DNA of 64,000 bases from Streptomyces sp. CB01249 (GTDB taxonomy: Bacteria > Actinomycetota > Actinomycetes > Streptomycetales > Streptomycetaceae), in the NCBI RefSeq assembly GCF_001905735.1, contig NZ_LISW01000001.1:1610411-1674410 (forward strand). Direction: 5' to 3'. Within the stretch, counting starts at the first letter, position 1. Every line of letters begins with the position of its first letter. A program made the translations under genes and the position numbers. The notes below the pieces were generated by a model. The model was not told where the DNA came from, ran no database searches, and saw nothing but the letters and a program-made list of their open reading frames with translations. This document shows, piece after piece, positions 25,165 to 40,267 of this stretch.

Positions 25165-26313
25165 TTGAGACGCTCCACAGCCTTGAGAACCGCACTCTCC
25201 GCCGTACTCCTCCTCGGAGCCTGGGCGGGCGCGGGCTTCCCCTCGGCCTCCGCCGCCGACGCTCCTACCGCCGCCCCCGCACCCGCGTCCGACGGCCTGC
25301 TCACCGCCATGCAGCGGGACCTCGGCCTGACGGCAACTCAGGCCAAGGCGCGGATCGCCCAGGAGAAGACCGCCACCGCGCTCCAGCCGAAGGCCCGGCA
25401 CGCCGCCGGTGCGGCGTACGGCGGCTCCTGGTTCGACCCGGCGACCGGTGGCCTGACCGTCGCCGTCACCGACGCCGGACAGGCCGACGCCGTACGGGCC
25501 ACGGGCGCCGCGGTGCGCATGGTGACCCACACCGAGAAACGCCTCGACTCGGTCAAGGCGAAGCTCGACAAGCTGGACGCGCCGCAGGGCGTCAGCAGCT
25601 GGCACGTCGACCCCCGCACCAACTCGGTCGTCGTGGACGTGGTCGCGTCCCAGCGTTCTGACAACGATGTCCAGGCATTCGTGCGCAAGGCCCGGGCGAC
25701 CGGTCCTGTCACCGTCGAGCAGACCACCGAGGCGCCCCGGACCTTCTCGGCCGGGACCGTCGGCGGTGACCCGTACTACACGGGCAACGTACGGTGCTCC
25801 ATCGGCTTCTCCGTCTACGGCGGCTTCGTCACGGCCGGCCACTGCGGCCAGGCGGGTGCCGGGGTCAGCGGCTGGGACGGCTCCTTCATCGGCAACTTCC
25901 AGGGCTCGTCGTTCCCCGGCGACGACTACGCGTGGGTCAGCGTGGGCAACGGCTGGTGGACGGTCCCCGTCGTCCTCGGCTGGGGCACCGTCTCCGACCA
26001 GCTCGTCCGGGGCTCCAACGTGGCCCCGATCGGCGCCTCGATCTGCCGCTCCGGCTCCACCTCGCACTGGCACTGCGGCAATGTCCTCGCGACCAACGAC
26101 ACGGTCAACTACTCCCAGGGCGCGGTCTACCAGATGACCAAGACCAGCGTCTGCGCGGAGGGCGGTGACTCCGGTGGTTCGTTCATCAGCGGTGACCAGG
26201 CGCAGGGTGTCACCTCGGGTGGCTGGGGCAACTGCAGCTCCGGCGGCGAGACCTGGCACCAGCCGATCAACGAGATCCTGAACCGGTACGGGCTGACGCT
26301 CCACACCGCCTGA
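25165..26313 (+). CDS. Secreted streptogrisin-like S1 serine protease with pro-domain
   Basis: A 382-residue prepro-protease. I take TTG 25165 as start because AGAAGGG precedes it and it gives a clean signal peptide (cleaved near SASAA); the frame is open upstream but without a signal-like start. A pro-domain of alpha-lytic-protease type follows (about residues 40-195), then the chymotrypsin-fold mature enzyme with VTAGHCG (His), DDYAWV (Asp) and EGGDSGGS (Ser). Two Cys pairs fit the conserved disulfides. The enzyme is self-processed after secretion and degrades extracellular protein. A LacI-type palindrome in the promoter suggests sugar- or growth-linked control. Confidence 0.92.
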   Translation: MRRSTALRTALSAVLLLGAWAGAGFPSASAADAPTAAPAPASDGLLTAMQRDLGLTATQAKARIAQEKTATALQPKARHAAGAAYGGSWFDPATGGLTVAVTDAGQADAVRATGAAVRMVTHTEKRLDSVKAKLDKLDAPQGVSSWHVDPRTNSVVVDVVASQRSDNDVQAFVRKARATGPVTVEQTTEAPRTFSAGTVGGDPYYTGNVRCSIGFSVYGGFVTAGHCGQAGAGVSGWDGSFIGNFQGSSFPGDDYAWVSVGNGWWTVPVVLGWGTVSDQLVRGSNVAPIGASICRSGSTSHWHCGNVLATNDTVNYSQGAVYQMTKTSVCAEGGDSGGSFISGDQAQGVTSGGWGNCSSGGETWHQPINEILNRYGLTLHTA

Positions 26314-26329
26314 CCGCGTTCCGCGCGAC

Positions 26330-26362
26330 CCGGGGCCCGCCGAGCGCAACGGCGGGCCCCGG
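26330..26362. terminator. Bidirectional terminator hairpin
   Basis: A perfect 13-bp stem (CCGGGGCCCGCCG with CGGCGGGCCCCGG) and a 7-nt loop lie between the convergent protease and GNAT genes. Confidence 0.75.
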
Positions 26363-26380
26363 TGGGTGTGTGTGCGGCCG

Positions 26381-26821
26381 TCAGGCGAGCCGGAGGTCGA
26401 TGAACGGCACGGTGTCGCCCGGCAGGACGTACCGCTCGGTCTCCACGAAACCGTTCCGCAATGCGAACCGCAGGCCCTCGGGGTTCGACTCCAGGACACA
26501 CGTCTCGATGGCCTCGGCGCCGAGCCCGCGGGCCAGCTCCAGCCCGTGCGCGTACAGCTGCCCGCCGAACCCCTGGCCCCGGTGCTCGGGCAGGATGCGG
26601 GCGATCACGGTCCCCACCGGGTTGTCCGCGCCGGGCGGGCGCACCGTCGAGCATCCCACCAGCACGTCCCCCGCATACGCGACGCACAGCCGGTTGCGCC
26701 CCGCGCGCTCCGTCACTTCCGCGAACGACAGGGGGGCCGTGGGGATGATGGCGTTGTGGACGAACTGCCAGTCCAGGAGCGAGGCGCCGCCGTCCACCTG
26801 TTCGATACGAAGATCGTTCAT
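26381..26821 (-). CDS. GNAT family N-acetyltransferase
   Basis: A 146-residue GNAT protein starting at ATG 26821. The acetyl-CoA binding motif is ILPEHRGQGFGGQLYAHGLELA (about residues 77-98), followed by the CVLESNPEGLRFALRNGFVETER segment. The N-terminal half is typical for GNAT acceptor-side sequence. The acceptor is unknown. It is divergent from the NUDIX gene at 26927. Confidence 0.85.
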   Translation of the reverse strand: MNDLRIEQVDGGASLLDWQFVHNAIIPTAPLSFAEVTERAGRNRLCVAYAGDVLVGCSTVRPPGADNPVGTVIARILPEHRGQGFGGQLYAHGLELARGLGAEAIETCVLESNPEGLRFALRNGFVETERYVLPGDTVPFIDLRLA

Positions 26822-26926
26822 CGCGCCAGGAAACCGGCCGCCGTGGCGCGCGTCAACCGTCGGCCCTGTCACACCCCGGGCTCCCCGCGCACCTTCCTGG
26901 GGCGGGAGATATCCGAGGAGGCCCCC

Positions 26927-27523
26927 GTGACCACAGTGACCGGACCCGGTTCCGTGCAGACCGGTGTCGTGCCGGCGCCCATCAGGCGGGTTCGCGAAGT
27001 GCCTGTTTTCCGCAACCGCTTCGGCACGTTGTACAACGACGACGTCGTCGCCCCGTCCGGGGCCACCGGGCACTACCTGCGCTGGCAGGCGCGCAAGGAA
27101 GGCGCCGTCGTCGTACCCGTCGGACCGGCCGGGTACGCCTTCGTGTCGAACTATCGTTACCCGATCCAGGCCGCCTCCCTGGAGTTCCCCCGGGGGTCGG
27201 GCGACGACGGGGAAGGGCTCGCGGCGGCCGCCGCCCGCGAACTGCGCGAGGAGACGGGGCTCGTCTGCGCGTCGCTGCGGTCCCTCGGGGTCATCCACGC
27301 CGACACCGGCATCCTCGCCGATCCCATCCAGGTGTACGTCGCCGAGGTGGACGCGGCGACCGCGGTGCCGGCGGAGCCCGAGGCGATGGAATCGCTCACC
27401 GAACCCGTGTGGGTCACGCCCGAGGAGCTGCCGGGGTGGCTGGCCGAGGGGCGGATCACCTGTGGCATCACCCTCGCGGCGCTCGCGCTCCTCCACGCGC
27501 ACGGCCCGGTCGGGAGGTGCTGA
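26927..27523 (+). CDS. NUDIX hydrolase
   Basis: A 198-residue enzyme starting at GTG 26927 with the ribosome binding site GAGGAG. It has a complete Nudix box, Gx5Ex7REUxEExGU, read here as a G-x5-E pair followed by RELREETGL (about residues 87-109). The layout upstream (VFRNRFGTLYNDDVVAPSGATGHYLRW) and the GYAFVSNYRYPIQAASLEFPRG strand resemble ADP-ribose pyrophosphatase-type NUDIX enzymes, which hydrolyse nucleoside diphosphate sugars in the cytoplasm. The substrate assignment is tentative. Confidence 0.88.
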   Translation: MTTVTGPGSVQTGVVPAPIRRVREVPVFRNRFGTLYNDDVVAPSGATGHYLRWQARKEGAVVVPVGPAGYAFVSNYRYPIQAASLEFPRGSGDDGEGLAAAAARELREETGLVCASLRSLGVIHADTGILADPIQVYVAEVDAATAVPAEPEAMESLTEPVWVTPEELPGWLAEGRITCGITLAALALLHAHGPVGRC

Positions 27524-27551
27524 GCGGGCTTCACCCGAGACACCCGGCCGC

Positions 27552-28601
27552 TCAGGCGGCCCAGGTCCCGCGCAGCGCGGCCGTGGCGAAGCCCGGCCCG
27601 TACGCGACGGTGATCCCGTCGGCGCCGGGCGGCGGCGGTTCGGCGTGGGTGCGTTCGAGGATGCGGAGCACGGAGACACCGCCGAGGTTGCCCTCGTCGG
27701 CCAGGGTGGCGGTGGAGTGCCGGGTGTCGTGGGCGTCGAGGCCGAGGGCCCTCGCGGTGTCGCTGATGATGCGCGCGCTGCCGGGGTGGATGACCCCGAA
27801 CTCGACGGAGGGCCGGCCGAGCCAGTCCAGCAGACTCGGCAGCACATCGTCCGCCGCGCTCAGCGCCTCCTTCGTACTGTCGAAGTGGAACCCGGCCGGA
27901 TCGACGCGCCCGGCGTACCGGGTGAGGCTGTCCGGCAGGACGTGCTCGTAGGTGTCGGCCGGGGAACCCACACGGAAACCGGGGCCGAGCGGGGCGTCGG
28001 TGACGAGGGTCGCCGCCGCGCTGTCCCCGAACAGCACCTTGTAGATCATGTGCTCGACGGCGTCGTCCTGATGGTTGTACACGGCGGAGATGACCTCGGC
28101 AGCGACCACCAGGACGGTCGCCCCGGGTCTCGCGGCCAGCAGCTCGACGGCCCGGATCAGCGCCTGGGTGCCGCCCGCGCAGGCCAGCGTCGTCAGGGCG
28201 ATCCGGCGGACGTCCGGCCGGAGCCCCAGCCGGTCGATGAGGTGGATGTCCATGTTGGGGACGGACCAGCCGGTCGAGTGCGTCGTGATGATCGCGTCCA
28301 CATCGCCCGGCCCCAGCCCGTACGCCCCGAGCACACCCCGTGCCGCCTGCTCCGCCATGTCCAGCGCGTCCGCGAACGCCGCCTCGCTCCGGGCCGTGAC
28401 ACCGGCGTCCCCCGACACCGTCGGAGCCGTCAGCGGCCGGGTGAAGTACCTGCTGCGCACCCCGGTGTTGGCCACGATGCGGAGGATCGCGGCGAGTCGC
28501 GGGTGGTCCGGGTGATGGGCGCGGATGTCGTCCGCGATCTCACCGGTGGTCACTTTGTGGGCGGGGAACACGGTGGTGGGGCGGGCTATGTAGGCGGGCA
28601 C
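27552..28601 (-). CDS. Type III polyketide synthase (chalcone/stilbene synthase family)
   Basis: A 349-residue thiolase-fold enzyme starting at ATG 28601. The Cys-His-Asn triad is visible: C141 in LTTLACAGGTQ, H272 in GVIHPGSARI and N305 in DEGNLGGVS; the C-terminal GPG loop is AYGPGFATAA. Type III PKSs iteratively condense malonyl-CoA units on an acyl starter as homodimers. The THSTGWSVPNMD segment and overall pattern look closer to alkylpyrone/germicidin-type synthases than to RppA, but that is an impression without alignment. No tailoring cytochrome P450, methyltransferase or oxygenase is adjacent, so the product could be a simple pyrone. It faces away from the XRE regulator's promoter. 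Confidence 0.88.
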   Translation of the reverse strand: MPAYIARPTTVFPAHKVTTGEIADDIRAHHPDHPRLAAILRIVANTGVRSRYFTRPLTAPTVSGDAGVTARSEAAFADALDMAEQAARGVLGAYGLGPGDVDAIITTHSTGWSVPNMDIHLIDRLGLRPDVRRIALTTLACAGGTQALIRAVELLAARPGATVLVVAAEVISAVYNHQDDAVEHMIYKVLFGDSAAATLVTDAPLGPGFRVGSPADTYEHVLPDSLTRYAGRVDPAGFHFDSTKEALSAADDVLPSLLDWLGRPSVEFGVIHPGSARIISDTARALGLDAHDTRHSTATLADEGNLGGVSVLRILERTHAEPPPPGADGITVAYGPGFATAALRGTWAA

Positions 28602-28712
28602 GACATCCTCCGGCGGGCACGGTGCGGCGGCGATGTGGGGGTGGGCACAACCTAAGCCACAAATGGCCGTGCCGCCCTGATCACAACACCGCGGAACCCG
28701 GGAGGGAAGCCT

Positions 28713-29543
28713 TTACCGGGCGCGCAGGACCGGAACGCGGCTGTGCGCGCGCCGCGCGCCCGCGTGGAAGACGAGAACGATCATGCGCGCGCCCGGGGCG
28801 GCCATGGGCTGCGCGGCACACATCGTCACCCACCCCGGGCCGTCGACGGCGTGCCGGATGGGCCGTTCGTCGCCGTCGGGGTGGATGTGCGCGCCGCCCG
28901 ACTCCCAGATCGGCGCACACCCCGGGTCGGCCAGCACGTCCTTCTCCAGCCGGCGGAGCACCTCGTCGTCGGGCCGGCTGGCGAGCGCCGCCCGCAGCTG
29001 CGGCACGACCAGCGGCGCCCAGGCGGTGTCCCAGTCGATGAGCATGTCGCGGCCCTGCGGTTCGAGGAGCATCCACCGCATGGTGTTCTCGGGCACGTTC
29101 CCGCCGGGGAAGAGCCGCGCGAACTCGTCGTTGTGCGCGATGAGCTCCCAGGACGCGTCGGTGATGTACGCGGGGTGGGTCATCCCGTCGATGGCCTCCT
29201 GCCACACACCCGGCACCTCCTTGCCCGAGCGGGCGGTGAGCGGGCCGGGCGGGTCGCCTATTCCCGCGTACCGGCACAGCGACACCCACTCCTGCTCGTT
29301 GAGGGCGAAGAGCATCGCCACATCACGGAGGAAGCCGGTGTCCGGCCTCGGCCAGGCGCCGGACTCCAGCCGGCGGTAGGTACCGGGGGTGCGGTGCAGC
29401 AACTGGTCCACCTGGTGCTGGGACAGTCCGGGTGCGCGGCGCCCCTGGCGGGACGAACGGTGGAAACCGTGTCCGGTGGGGTCGATCAGTGCACGTCGGA
29501 CTCTGAGCAGTGTCCGAAGTGCCGTCTTGTCCGTGTTGGTCAT
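28713..29543 (-). CDS. XRE family regulator with MmyB-like ligand-binding domain
   Basis: A 276-residue protein starting at ATG 29543. The N-terminal helix-turn-helix (about residues 35-90) includes GLSQHQVDQLLHRTPGTYRRLESG; the rest (about 105-270) is the PAS-like MmyB ligand-binding domain, recognisable from WQEAIDGMTHPAYITDASWELIAHNDEFARLFP and NTMRWMLLEPQGRDMLIDWDTAWAPLV. Such regulators are abundant in streptomycetes and bind unknown hydrophobic ligands. It lies about 110 nt upstream of the type III PKS gene on the same strand, so the two may be co-transcribed. A TTAGCGCTAA palindrome is upstream. Confidence 0.9.
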   Translation of the reverse strand: MTNTDKTALRTLLRVRRALIDPTGHGFHRSSRQGRRAPGLSQHQVDQLLHRTPGTYRRLESGAWPRPDTGFLRDVAMLFALNEQEWVSLCRYAGIGDPPGPLTARSGKEVPGVWQEAIDGMTHPAYITDASWELIAHNDEFARLFPGGNVPENTMRWMLLEPQGRDMLIDWDTAWAPLVVPQLRAALASRPDDEVLRRLEKDVLADPGCAPIWESGGAHIHPDGDERPIRHAVDGPGWVTMCAAQPMAAPGARMIVLVFHAGARRAHSRVPVLRAR

Positions 29544-30272
29544 GCGATCAAATCCCCCGCGTATGGGCCCGGTTGCGCGGGCGAGAGCCTAATTGGCGCG
29601 ACGTGGCTTAGCGCTAAAAACTGGACGTAGAAAACAGTCTGTTTACCTTCCATGCTGGAGCCCGTGAGGCAGCGGACCGCGGCTCTTCGGGGCGGTGGAC
29701 CCGCGCCTGACGTGCGGTCTTCCTGCTGTCCTCTCCTGGCAATGTTCGCAGCTGGAATTCCGCACCCGTTCAGAACGGTGGCGGGAAGGGCTTGACCAGC
29801 AGACCGTATTTCGTCCCCCGGTGGGGGCGGACTGCGCACCACGGTCCGCTGATCTGGCTCTTTCCGTCACCCACCTCGGTCTCCCGGGCCGAGGCGGGGC
29901 GGTACTCGGTGCGGTCGGCAGCCCCCCTGCCGGCCGCACCATTCTCATCCCGGCGGGCACTGCTCCATCCGGAGCCGGGCCGACCGCCTCCGGTGCTCCG
30001 GTCCGGTGACGCGGTCGCGGACGTCCGGAACGCCACCACCCCCTGATTCCCGGTGAGTACGGCCCCATCAGCACCTTTCCCGGGCATCCGGCGCGACGCG
30101 AAGTCGTTGCTCTCTGGTGGAGAGGGGTTTCGCCATGTAGCGTCATCGCCGGAAGTCGTGGTTCGCCGAAACCGCCCGTGCTCCGGCGCGGGCGCCTTGC
30201 TGTGCAGGGGCGGACCGGGACACCACTGGGACCGCGTGGTGCGGCTCCCGATATCGACTGAGAGGCACCGGC
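29544..30272. other. 729-bp region without a convincing gene
   Basis: This lies between the XRE regulator and the cold-shock gene. Short ORFs on both strands (up to about 240 codons) lack ribosome binding sites, codon bias and recognisable domains. The left end carries the palindrome at 29608-29617; the right end should hold the promoter and a long 5' leader of the cold-shock gene. It could also hide a small RNA or the remains of a decayed gene. Confidence 0.45.
29608..29617. promoter_or_regulatory. Palindromic operator candidate upstream of XRE gene
   Basis: TTAGCGCTAA is a perfect 10-bp palindrome in an unusually AT-rich patch, 65 nt upstream of the XRE regulator start. It is a plausible autoregulatory site. 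Confidence 0.4.
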
Positions 30273-30476
30273 ATGGCCAGCGGAACCGTCAAGTGGTTCA
30301 ACGCCGAAAAGGGTTTCGGCTTCATCCAGCAGGACGGCGGCGGGCCGGACGTCTTCGCTCACTACTCGAACATCAACGCCTCCGGCTTCCGTGAGCTCCA
30401 GGAGGGCCAGGCGGTGACCTTCGACATCACGCAGGGCCAGAAGGGCCCGCAGGCGGAGAACATCACGGCCGCCTGA
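30273..30476 (+). CDS. CspA-family cold-shock protein
   Basis: A 67-residue protein starting at ATG 30273 after GAGAGGCACC. It is a single cold-shock domain with [20 protein letters not shown] (RNP1) and DVFAHYS (RNP2), ending in PQAENITAA. CspA-type proteins bind single-stranded nucleic acid and act as RNA chaperones. The length is standard. A very strong terminator follows immediately, and a long upstream region suggests a structured leader, common for this family. Confidence 0.97.
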   Translation: MASGTVKWFNAEKGFGFIQQDGGGPDVFAHYSNINASGFRELQEGQAVTFDITQGQKGPQAENITAA

Positions 30477-30490
30477 CGCCGTAGTACCAC

Positions 30491-30530
30491 CGTCCGGCCC
30501 CCGGGGAGCACGCTCCCCGGGGGCCGGACG
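30491..30530 (+). terminator. Strong terminator hairpin after cold-shock gene
   Basis: A perfect 18-bp GC-rich stem (arms 30491-30508 and 30513-30530) closed by a CACG tetraloop, 15 nt after the stop. It is among the strongest hairpins in the window. Confidence 0.88.
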
Positions 30531-30551
30531 CGTGAGACGGCCCTGTGCCGC

Positions 30552-31154
30552 TCAGCCGGCCGCCCGGGCCGTCCCGCCCTCGGCCGGGACCGGTTCGGTC
30601 GCGGTGTACATGGCCGTGCCTTTCTGGATGCCCTTGCCGACGACACCCCGCTTCACCAGGGTCTCCAGGGTGTTGCGCACCACCTGCACCGAGGTGCCGC
30701 GCTCCGGGTGCGCCTCGGTCAGATCCGCGTGCACCTCGCGCACCAGGCGCGGTTCGCCCAGGGGCATCAGGGTGCGGATGAGCTGGTGCAGCGGAGCGGT
30801 CGCCGCGGCCGCCGCCTTCTTGCCGCTCGTCCTCGCCCGGGACGGCCTCGCCTTCGCGCGCCCGGCGGGCCGGGGGGCCGGGACGGGGGTGCCGGCCGGG
30901 GCCTCACCCTCCGCCGGCTTCTCCCCGGTACGCGGCGCGCGGCGCGGCCGAGGGGGTGCCGTCTCTCCCGGCAGCGCGGCCTGCATCCCGGCCAGCCAGG
31001 TCTCGTCCGCCCTGAGCCGTTCCAGGCGGGCCCGCAGCCGCTCGATCTGCGCGGTGAGCTCCTTCTGCTCCGCACGGTTGTCGGTGAGATCGGTGGCGAA
31101 CCGCTCGGCATACATCGTTTGTACGCTCTGCGACGCACTGTCCGCGTTGTTCAT
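30552..31154 (-). CDS. Coiled-coil plus winged-helix putative regulator
   Basis: A 200-residue protein when started at ATG 31154 (a GTG at 31202 is possible). Residues about 15-65 form a coiled coil (NRAEQKELTAQIERLRARLERLRADE), followed by a basic Pro/Ala/Lys-rich linker (about 75-125, RAKARPSRARTSGKK) and a C-terminal winged-helix-like region (about 128-190, LVREVHADLTEAHPERGTSVQVVRNTLETLVKRGVVGKG). It is encoded divergently from the NRPS operon, with a 396-nt intergenic region between, so it is a candidate pathway regulator. Its family is not one I can name; it may equally be unrelated to the cluster. Confidence 0.65.
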   Translation of the reverse strand: MNNADSASQSVQTMYAERFATDLTDNRAEQKELTAQIERLRARLERLRADETWLAGMQAALPGETAPPRPRRAPRTGEKPAEGEAPAGTPVPAPRPAGRAKARPSRARTSGKKAAAAATAPLHQLIRTLMPLGEPRLVREVHADLTEAHPERGTSVQVVRNTLETLVKRGVVGKGIQKGTAMYTATEPVPAEGGTARAAG

Positions 31155-31550
31155 GATGGTCCACGCTCCTCGGGCCGGGGGTTTGCTGTCGCACGCCCCC
31201 ATTCACCACCCGGAAGGACGCGAAAGGTGTAATTTGTGCCCAAGATCCAGCCGAAGGGATGAATGCCCGGCCGGGTCCGGGGCGATCTCATCGGACGGGC
31301 GGCATAAGCGCGTCGGATTTCTCAACTCCGTTTGTGTGTACAGGTCTTGCATTGACGCATGCGTGTGCTGTTCATAACATCGCAACACCTGAAGCCGCGA
31401 TTGACCGGATCTCGCCGGTGGCGAGACCGTTCGGCCGCCGCGGTATTCCCGTACCGCCGCGCCGCTCCGCCCCCCACACGCTCCACACGTCCCCATTGAC
31501 CTGAAGCAAGCGCACACCACGCCGCTCGGCGTGCGCGCCGAGGGAGTCGG
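31155..31550. other. 396-bp divergent regulatory region of the NRPS operon
   Basis: No gene is seen. The region is less GC-rich than its surroundings, especially 31310-31390, and contains the putative promoter at 31352-31380. It must also carry the promoter of the minus-strand regulator at 31154. Confidence 0.55.
31352..31380 (+). promoter_or_regulatory. Probable promoter of the NRPS operon
   Basis: TTGACG (31352-31357) and TAACAT (31375-31380) are separated by 17 nt, a fair match to housekeeping sigma hexamers. The site lies in an AT-enriched patch about 170 nt before the NRPS1 start, implying a long leader. Confidence 0.5.
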
Positions 31551-34500
31551 ATGAGTACCCAGGCCGTCCAGTCGCACCTGACGCATGGCCAGAAACGTCT
31601 GTGGTTCCTGCACCAGATGGACCCCGACGACGCCTCGTACAACATTCCGCTCGTCCTGCGCCTCTCCGGCGAGCTGTCCGAGCCCGCCCTGCGCGCGGCC
31701 TTCGACGCGGTGACCGCCCGGCACGCGGCGCTGCGCAGCAGCTTCCCCGCCGAGGAGGGCGAACCGTCCGCGCTGGTGGCCGCACCGGGCCCGGCCGACG
31801 TGGAATGCCTCGACCTGCGCGACCGGGGCGACCGGCTCGAACCGCTGATCGCCGAGCGCACGAACCGCGCCTTCGACCTCGCCCGGGGCCCGTTGCTGCG
31901 CGTCGCCCTCTTCCGTACGGGAGACACCGAGCACGTCCTGTGCGTGGTCCTGCACCACATCGTCGCCGACGGCTGGTCCCTCAACATCCTGCGCGAGGAG
32001 CTGGCGGCGCACTACACCGCACACCTCCGGGGCGGTACCGCCGACCTGCCCGCCCCGCCCGCGCACCCGCACGGGCAGGAGCGGGACGCGGACGAGGAGG
32101 AGGCGCGCGAAGCCCTTGCCTACTGGCGGGAACGCCTGGACGGCGCACCCGCCCTGGAACTGCCCCTCGACCGCCCCCGCCCCGAACACCCTTCGCCCGA
32201 GGGCGCCTTCCACACCCGGATCCTCACCGGCGCGGGGCCCCTGATCGACGCCCTGGCCAGGGCCCGGCGCTGCACCCCGTTCATGGTGCTGCTCGCCGCC
32301 TACCAGGCGACCCTGCACCGCTGCACCGGGCAACGCGACTTCTGCGTCGGCGTTCCCACCGCGGGCCGCTCGGGACCCGACGCCGAACAGGCCATCGGCT
32401 ACTTCTCGCGGACCCTGGTCCTGCGCTCCGACCTGACCGGGACGCCCACCTTCGCCGACCTGCTCCGCCGCGCCCGCACCACGGTGCTCGGCGCCTTCGC
32501 CCACCACCGCGTCCCCTTCGAGGAACTGGCCGAAGCCCTGCGCCTGGACCGGGACCCGGGGCGCACCCCGCTGTTCCAGACGATGCTGACCGTCCACACC
32601 CAGGACGCCGGTCTGCTGCGCGACGCGTCCTTCGCCGGTCTCGGCTGCACCGAGCTGGACCCCGCCATGCGGGCCTGCAAGTTCGACCTCACCCTCGACG
32701 TGCGCCGGGACGGCGAGGACGTGGTCGCCGTCTTCGGCCACCGCACGGACCTGCTGGACGGCGACCGGGTCGCCCGCCTCGCGCGCTGGTTCGAGACGCT
32801 GCTGCGCGGAGCGGTGGACGGCCCGGACACCCCGGTCCACCTCCTGCCGCTGCTGGACGGACCCGAGCGCGCCGCCCTGCGCGCGGCAGGCCGGGGACCC
32901 GCCCTGCCCGACGGCCCGCCCACCGTGCACGACGCCATCGCCCGCACCGTCCGCGAACGCCCGGGCGCCGAGGCCCTGCGCGGGCGCGGCTCCTCGCTCT
33001 CGTACGCCGAGCTGTGGCAGCGCGCGGGCGGCCTCGCCGCACGGCTGACCGCCGAGGGGGTGCGGCGCGGGGACACCGTCGGCGTGCTGCTGCCGCGCGG
33101 ACCGCACGCCGTCGTGGCGATGCTCGCCGCCTGGCGCGCCGGTGCCGCCTACCTCCCCCTGGACCCCGACTACCCGCCCGCCCGGATCGCGTACATGGCC
33201 GCCGACAGCGGCGCCCGCACCGTCCTGACCACCCGCGACACCTCACGGCCCGAGCTGCCCGGGAGTGTTCGGACGCTGTACGTGGAGGACGCGGCGGACA
33301 CCGGACCGGCGGGGGAGGGGCCCACCGACCGCACCGCGCCCCTCCCCGACGACCCCGCGTACCTCGTCTACACCTCCGGCTCGACCGGCAGGCCCAAGGG
33401 TGTCCTCGTCCCGCACCGGGCGCTGGCCGAGCGGGTGCGCTGGATGCGCGAGGGGTACGGAATCACCGCCGAGGACCGCGTCCTGCACTGCGCCTCACTC
33501 AGCTTCGACACCTGCGCCGAGGAGCTGTTCCCCGCGCTGGCCGCCGGGGCCGCCCTCGTCGTGGCTGACCCCGGAGCCACGCTGCCCGACCAGCTCACCG
33601 AGGACTTCACCGCCGACGTCACGGTCATGGACCTGCCCACCCCGTACTGGCAGCACCTCGTCGGCGACCCGGACGTCGTCGCCTGGCCGGACGAGCTGCG
33701 GCTGCTGATCCTGGGCGCCGACCAGGTCCAGGCCGGCGCCGTCCGGGCCTGGCGCGAGCGAATCGGGGACCGGGTCCGCCTCGTCAACTCGTACGGCCCC
33801 ACCGAGACCACCGTCATCGCCACGACCGCCGACCTCGACGACGCGGACACCCGCACCCGCCCGCCCATCGGCACCCCGATCGGCGGCGTCACCGCCACCG
33901 TGTGCGACGAGCACGGCGGCCCGGTCCCGCCCGGCACCCCCGGCGAACTCCTCCTCGGCGGCACGGGGGTGACCTACGGCTACACCGGACGGCCGGGCGC
34001 CACCGCGCGCGCCTTCGTCCCGGACCCGTACGGCCCGCCGGGCTCCCGCCGCTACCGGACCGGCGACCTGGTGCGCCGCCGGGCCGACGGCGCCCTGGAA
34101 TTCCTGGGCAGGCTGGACGGCCAGCTCAAGGTGCGCGGCTACCGCGTGGAGCCCGGCGAGACCGAGAATGCGCTGCTCGCCCAGCCCGGGATCGCCGAGG
34201 CAGTGGTCGTCGCCCACCGCGACACCCTGGTCGCCTACGTGGTCCCGGCCGCCACGGGCCTCGATCCCGTCGCCGCGCGGAGCGCCGTGGGAGCGCTCCT
34301 ACCGGCCCACCTCGTGCCCGCCGCCGTCCTCGTGCTGGACCGGCTGCCGCTCACCCCGAACGGCAAGCTGGACCGCGCGGCCCTGCCCGCTCCCGAGCAG
34401 CGCCCGGAGCTCCGCGCGAGCTATCTGGCCCCGCGCACCGAGGCAGAGGAGCTGGTCGCCGACATCTGGCGTGAGGTGCTGGACGTCGAACGGGTCGGCG

Positions 34501-34744
34501 CCCTGGACGACTTCTTCGACCTGGGCGGGCACTCCCTGCTCGCCACCCGGGTCATCGCCCGCGTCCGGGCCACCGCCGAGCTCACCGTCCCCCTGCGCAC
34601 CCTCTTCACCCACCGCACGGTCGCGGCCTTCGCCGAGGCCGTGGAGGCCGCCCTGACGGCCGAGATCGACGCCCTGTCCGAGGAGGAGGCGGCCGCCCTC
34701 CTCGCCTCGGACAGCGGCACCCTGGAAGGAACCGGTACGCCGTC

Positions 34745-34748
<4 letters not shown>
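31551..34748 (+). CDS. NRPS1: condensation-adenylation-carrier (C-A-T) module
   Basis: A 1065-residue single NRPS module starting at ATG 31551 after GAGGGAG. The C domain (about residues 1-430) has an intact HHIVADG near residue 135. The A domain (about 455-950) has [10 protein letters not shown] near 608 and the [10 protein letters not shown] lysine. By hand alignment to GrsA the ten specificity residues read D-T-E-D-I-G-S-V-I-K; the acidic residues at positions 239 and 278 suggest a basic side chain (Arg, Lys, Orn or a derivative), but I cannot name it. The T domain (about 960-1040) has [13 protein letters not shown] with the phosphopantetheine Ser near 995. There is no epimerase or TE domain. 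Its stop overlaps the NRPS2 start by 4 nt. Confidence 0.93.

Positions 34749-40263
<5,515 letters not shown>

Positions 40264-40267
<4 letters not shown>

Noticed and set aside
31203..33107. A 634-codon minus-strand frame opposite NRPS1
   Set aside because: It is antisense to clear C and A domain motifs, has no ribosome binding site and no recognisable family.
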